Below, in pieces: positions 60,722 to 64,000 of a DNA stretch of 64,000 nucleotides. The notes beneath the pieces were generated by a model that saw nothing but the letters and a program-made list of their open reading frames with translations, searched no databases and was not told the DNA's origin. The translations under genes were made by a program, and so were the position numbers. Within the stretch, counting starts at the first letter, position 1; every line of letters starts with the position of its first letter. Source of the stretch: Diplonema japonicum (taxonomy: Eukaryota > Euglenozoa > Diplonemea > Diplonemida > Diplonemidae); the NCBI GenBank assembly GCA_964019335.1, contig OZ025692.1, positions 69,501-133,500 of the forward strand, written 5' to 3'.

Positions 60722-63700
60722 CTAGTGCCCTTGGACGAAGGGGTGGTCTATTGGGTAAGCGTTTTCTCGCATCCATGTTGAGCTGCTGAACACCGCATTG
60801 TGGCCAATGACTACACCTGGAATGTATCGATCTTTGAAAGCTGTTGCCACGTATTCTTCACCAATGATGGAAAACTCGAAGCGGGTTTTTGCGCTGCTGC
60901 TGAAGCTGAATACCCCTGAAGTTGAGCTTGAAGGAAAAGCGAGGGGCGTAGCTTCTCGTGAAGCTGTGCTGAAGGCGATGCCTTCAGACGCCATGTCGCC
61001 AACGTACACACAGTCGTATTCTGACCTCAAGATACCTACGTTGCACACTTTCCGCAGGCCTATCCTCTCACGTGAGATGCCGATAGCTGCAATTATATGG
61101 TTCGTCACCTCGGCCACTAAGGTTCCCATCAAGATCGTCGGTCTGTCCATGTCCACCAGATCTACGTAGTTCACCCCTTGAAGACATAGTCCCGCCACAA
61201 AGAGGTCCCCCGCCTTCGACCGATCAGACACGCACCCATCCGACGTGCACTCCAACCCCTCACCGCACATACACCTCGACCCCACAGCACTGCTCCCCCA
61301 AAACCTGCAGTATTCCGCTTCGTGCTGCAAGGTTTCGTTGCACTTCCTAGCCTTCTTGATACATCTTCCGTGCCTGCTGCATGTATACCCGACTACGCAT
61401 GTGCAGTACCCGTTGTCTTTAACAGAGTAAGGGGTGCACGTGCTAGATCCAGAAGTTTTCATTACACCGCAGAAATGGATGCTGCGGTCAACAAACGAGC
61501 AGAGCAGGCTTTCATGACTGACGTAGTCGCTGTTCACCTGTGGCTTTGTTGACAGCCCTGTCTGGATAACCTGGAAGGTGCCGTCAGCAAGCGCCTTCCC
61601 AATGCGGATCTCCCTTTTGACGTGGTGGTTGTCGATCAACGTCGCGCTCGTCCCGGTGTGCGAGGGGACCGTGTGCTCTTGCGTGTAAGCTACGCCACTC
61701 AGGTCGGGTGTTCCGGCAGCTTGCACTGTCCGTGCCCACAAATGCACTGCTAAGTATGCATTCTCCGCCTTCTCAGACGCGTGAAGCCCCTTTAAGGACT
61801 CGAAGGCCTGCGTCGTTGTGAAGTCATTGTTCAGTGTTGCCCCCGACCCGTAGTACGCATCCCTGAAAACATTGTTTCCAGAATTGCTCAGCGAATCAAA
61901 ATATGACGCCACCGTGTAGTGTCCAACTACATACGAGGCACCGATATATGCAATGTCATCCTCGTAGACCCGCGTGCTTAGGATCCGGTACTTGCCACCT
62001 TGTTCAAACTTTGAAATTCCCTCGAACAGCCCCTTACTGGCAGTCGGGTTTAAGAAGTTCAGTAATACCCCCCCGTTGGGCATCACGAGCTGTATGGTCT
62101 CGGTGACCTCTGTCTGGATCATAGCAGCTGTGGAGCTGTCCTCCAACACCGCAAAACCCTTCAATTTTGACAGGAGCACTTTGCTGCTCAACTCATGCAG
62201 CGTATCTGAGTACGTATCGCTTCCTTTCACAATGAAGAAACTCTCCCCAATCACATTCGAGGCCCATGTCAAGGCAGGGTACAAGAACTGGTTAGGCAGG
62301 TTGCCAGTTGAGAAGAGTGCTTCGTCGCAAATCTGACCCTGGTAACTGCTAGGAAACCAGAAGGGTATCTGCCTAGCCTTTGCAACTTTAAGCACCGCTT
62401 CCTGACATTGCGTTGAAGAGCATCCAACGATGGCCGCCACGTCGTCAACGGAGATAAGCTTCTCCGCTTGTTCTGCAAAGGTTGCAACAGACGACGCGCC
62501 ATCAGCGACCACAGCAGTGACAGTCTTCCCTGTGATCCCACCAGCCGCGTTTAGTTCGCCTACAGCCATCATCTCCGCCTTGAGCATTGTGGTCTCGAAC
62601 TGGTTTTCATTCCCCGTCACGGAGTGAAGCAAGCCCAGCTTGATGATCCCGGCTCCATTGTTGGAGGGCGACGGCGACTCTCTCAACACCGTTGTGCACT
62701 GGCCCTCAAACAAGAAGGTGTTATCCTGACACTTCCTACAAATACATATCCCGTTCTCAGGTGCGGTGTAGAGATAGATCTCGCATCTTGGTATTACGTC
62801 TCCACCGCACTCCGATAAGACACACTGGTTGTCTTGCCCACAGGAATACATTGCCTTGCACTGGCACTTTCCGTCGACTTCGTGCAACCATTCCGGGCAC
62901 TGCTGGTAGCTTTCTGTAATTGTATCACCGCAGTTCACGATCTCACGTTTGCACGTCATGTCAGGGTAGCACTTGAGATGGCTGAGACACCTGCATGTAC
63001 CATCGATGTTCTGCATGTCTTGTGCGCATTGCTCTGAAGCTGGGTCCACAGCCATGTCACATTGTTTCACCGCTTTCGAAACGCAAGTGCCTTCAGTGCA
63101 GTGGTACAAAGGCGAACAGGTACACATTCCATCCGCGATGACGGTATGAGGAGGACACTGAAATAGGTTAGTACTGGCTTCGTTGCACTTCAACCGCGGG
63201 TGGCACTTGTTGCCATAAAGTACGAACGTAGGGTGACATGCAGCACAGGTGCAGCTCCCACCAATCTCCTTTTCATTGGTGTATATGTCACAACCGTAGA
63301 TGCTGTGCTGGCATCGCGTAGATCTGCATGTGCCCCCAGTTTCACACGTGTGTCCTGAACGGCAGGTACACACACTGTTCACAATGTCTGCATATGGGAC
63401 GCACGTCTGGTAAGGGAGGTTGGCGACGGAGCGGCAGCCTAGGACCTCTTTAATGCACCTGTTACTTTCGCATTTCCAATTTTGGTGGCACACACACGCG
63501 CCTGTGTGGTTTGCGTGTTCTGGCAAGGCACGTTCAACAGGATTATCTGCTTGATCCGAGCATGCTTGTGTTCCTGGATCACTGATTGCATTCCCACACC
63601 AAACATCGTCGCAGCAAGAAGTACTGTTGGCCCCATGACACGGCACCATTTGTGCTGGACAGTTGCTGCAGTAGCAGTTCGGCATGCTCCCCGCCACACT

Positions 63701-63910
63701 CCTGCACAGCCTTCCTGCTGCCGCCATGCTGCACGGTATCGGATCGCAGCTCGTACCATCAACACCCACCTGGTAGTGGTCAACGCAGGCAGTGCACTTG
63801 CACACAGCAACGCCTTCAACCATCACTTCATCCACCACTGCGCAACTTGGTATTGACTGCAACACACACCCGTTGAACCCAAGCACAGCTGCAAAGTACA
63901 CGGCTAACAT
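60722..63910 (-). CDS. Secreted receptor-like protein: Cys-rich repeats and periplasmic-binding-protein domain
   Basis: The protein has 1062 residues. A short hydrophobic start (MLAVYFAAVLGFNGC) looks like a signal peptide. Residues about 15-425 hold about ten Cys-rich units of 40-50 residues with themes such as DGMCTCSPLYHCTEGTCV and DGTCRCLSHLKCYPDMTC. Residues about 435-830 match type I periplasmic-binding/ligand-binding receptors (LivK/urea type): IIKLGLLHSVTGNENQFETTMLKAEMMAVGELNAAGGITGKTV, then VAAIVGCSSTQCQEAVLKVAKARQIPFWFPSSY. Two more Cys units and a second alpha/beta domain of about 150 residues follow. No C-terminal membrane segment or kinase/cyclase is encoded before the stop, so it is either secreted or cut short. 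Confidence 0.85.
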   Translation of the reverse strand: MLAVYFAAVLGFNGCVLQSIPSCAVVDEVMVEGVAVCKCTACVDHYQVGVDGTSCDPIPCSMAAAGRLCRSVAGSMPNCYCSNCPAQMVPCHGANSTSCCDDVWCGNAISDPGTQACSDQADNPVERALPEHANHTGACVCHQNWKCESNRCIKEVLGCRSVANLPYQTCVPYADIVNSVCTCRSGHTCETGGTCRSTRCQHSIYGCDIYTNEKEIGGSCTCAACHPTFVLYGNKCHPRLKCNEASTNLFQCPPHTVIADGMCTCSPLYHCTEGTCVSKAVKQCDMAVDPASEQCAQDMQNIDGTCRCLSHLKCYPDMTCKREIVNCGDTITESYQQCPEWLHEVDGKCQCKAMYSCGQDNQCVLSECGGDVIPRCEIYLYTAPENGICICRKCQDNTFLFEGQCTTVLRESPSPSNNGAGIIKLGLLHSVTGNENQFETTMLKAEMMAVGELNAAGGITGKTVTAVVADGASSVATFAEQAEKLISVDDVAAIVGCSSTQCQEAVLKVAKARQIPFWFPSSYQGQICDEALFSTGNLPNQFLYPALTWASNVIGESFFIVKGSDTYSDTLHELSSKVLLSKLKGFAVLEDSSTAAMIQTEVTETIQLVMPNGGVLLNFLNPTASKGLFEGISKFEQGGKYRILSTRVYEDDIAYIGASYVVGHYTVASYFDSLSNSGNNVFRDAYYGSGATLNNDFTTTQAFESLKGLHASEKAENAYLAVHLWARTVQAAGTPDLSGVAYTQEHTVPSHTGTSATLIDNHHVKREIRIGKALADGTFQVIQTGLSTKPQVNSDYVSHESLLCSFVDRSIHFCGVMKTSGSSTCTPYSVKDNGYCTCVVGYTCSRHGRCIKKARKCNETLQHEAEYCRFWGSSAVGSRCMCGEGLECTSDGCVSDRSKAGDLFVAGLCLQGVNYVDLVDMDRPTILMGTLVAEVTNHIIAAIGISRERIGLRKVCNVGILRSEYDCVYVGDMASEGIAFSTASREATPLAFPSSSTSGVFSFSSSAKTRFEFSIIGEEYVATAFKDRYIPGVVIGHNAVFSSSTWMRENAYPIDHPFVQGH

Positions 63911-64000
63911 TGTACCTAAATTGAGACTAAAGGAGTAAGACGTTATGTTATGGAAATGCGGAGTGAAACTGGTGCCTTGTGAATGCAGAGTGAAACGTTT
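63911..64000. other. 5' flank of the receptor-like gene
   Basis: Non-coding. A 15-nt motif, aatgcggagtgaaac / aatgcagagtgaaac, occurs twice (about 63954 and 63980), with 26-nt spacing. Possible minor direct repeat. Confidence 0.4.

Noticed and set aside
1-64000. CRISPR arrays, rRNA genes, bacterial operon signals
   Set aside because: None seen; gene content and introns show a eukaryotic nuclear sequence.

Overview
This is a eukaryotic nuclear window, most likely from a protist. All protein-coding genes I can support (27, counting the partial gene at the left edge) lie on the minus strand. In the right two thirds the genes are packed with 40-150 nt between one stop codon and the next start. 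Many starts are preceded within a short distance by a T-rich run and an AG. Together these suggest unidirectional, polycistronic transcription with spliced-leader trans-splicing, as in Euglenozoa; a diplonemid-like flagellate is my best guess. Confidence is limited, because no spliced-leader gene is in the window and dinoflagellate-like lineages also carry unidirectional gene arrays. At least thirteen cis-introns can be read directly by joining frames. Most are only 30-40 nt, start GTATG and end in an A/C-rich ...CAACAG-type acceptor with no pyrimidine tract. Spacers are full of homopolymers: A/T runs up to about 50 nt and G/C runs of about 20.

Layout in transcription order (right to left). 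63.9-60.7 kb: a large secreted protein with cysteine-rich repeats and a periplasmic-binding-protein-like domain. 60.6-54.2 kb: a cyclin L/K-like protein, an NSUN6-type RNA m5C methyltransferase (3 exons), a probable mitochondrial protein with a trypsin-fold domain carrying Cys at the nucleophile position, and an unknown two-exon gene. 54.1-47.7 kb: one 2139-residue repetitive coiled-coil protein. 47.2-36 kb: a small SAM methyltransferase, a cyclic-nucleotide-gated K+ channel, a CFAP157/BBOF1-like coiled-coil protein, a seven-exon SEC31 COPII coat gene, and a protein with two UEV domains and a RING finger. 35.8-21.7 kb: a membrane-anchored double zinc-finger protein, a small zinc-ribbon protein, a small proline-rich gene, and three paralogous membrane-anchored proteinase-K-type subtilisins. 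20.3-14.2 kb: a GT37 fucosyltransferase-like enzyme, a PPR-like protein, two unknown small genes and two tandem Gln-rich BAG-domain proteins. 13.7-10.5 kb: a sphingolipid delta-4 desaturase and a PHO80-type cyclin. 10.5-2.0 kb: a gene-free block holding a piggyBac-type transposon relic on the plus strand (exact TTAA duplication and 13-bp terminal repeats), an 832-bp terminal-inverted-repeat element with a tRNA-like Pol III promoter, a 147-bp foldback element and dispersed repeats. 2.0-0 kb: a MIB/HERC2 plus ubiquitin-like protein and a partial gene cut by the window edge.

The genes do not form one pathway. The recurrent themes are surface and secretory biology (COPII coat, GT37, subtilisins, receptor-like protein), ubiquitin/ESCRT and HSP70 co-chaperones, cilium/basal body, RNA modification, and cyclins.
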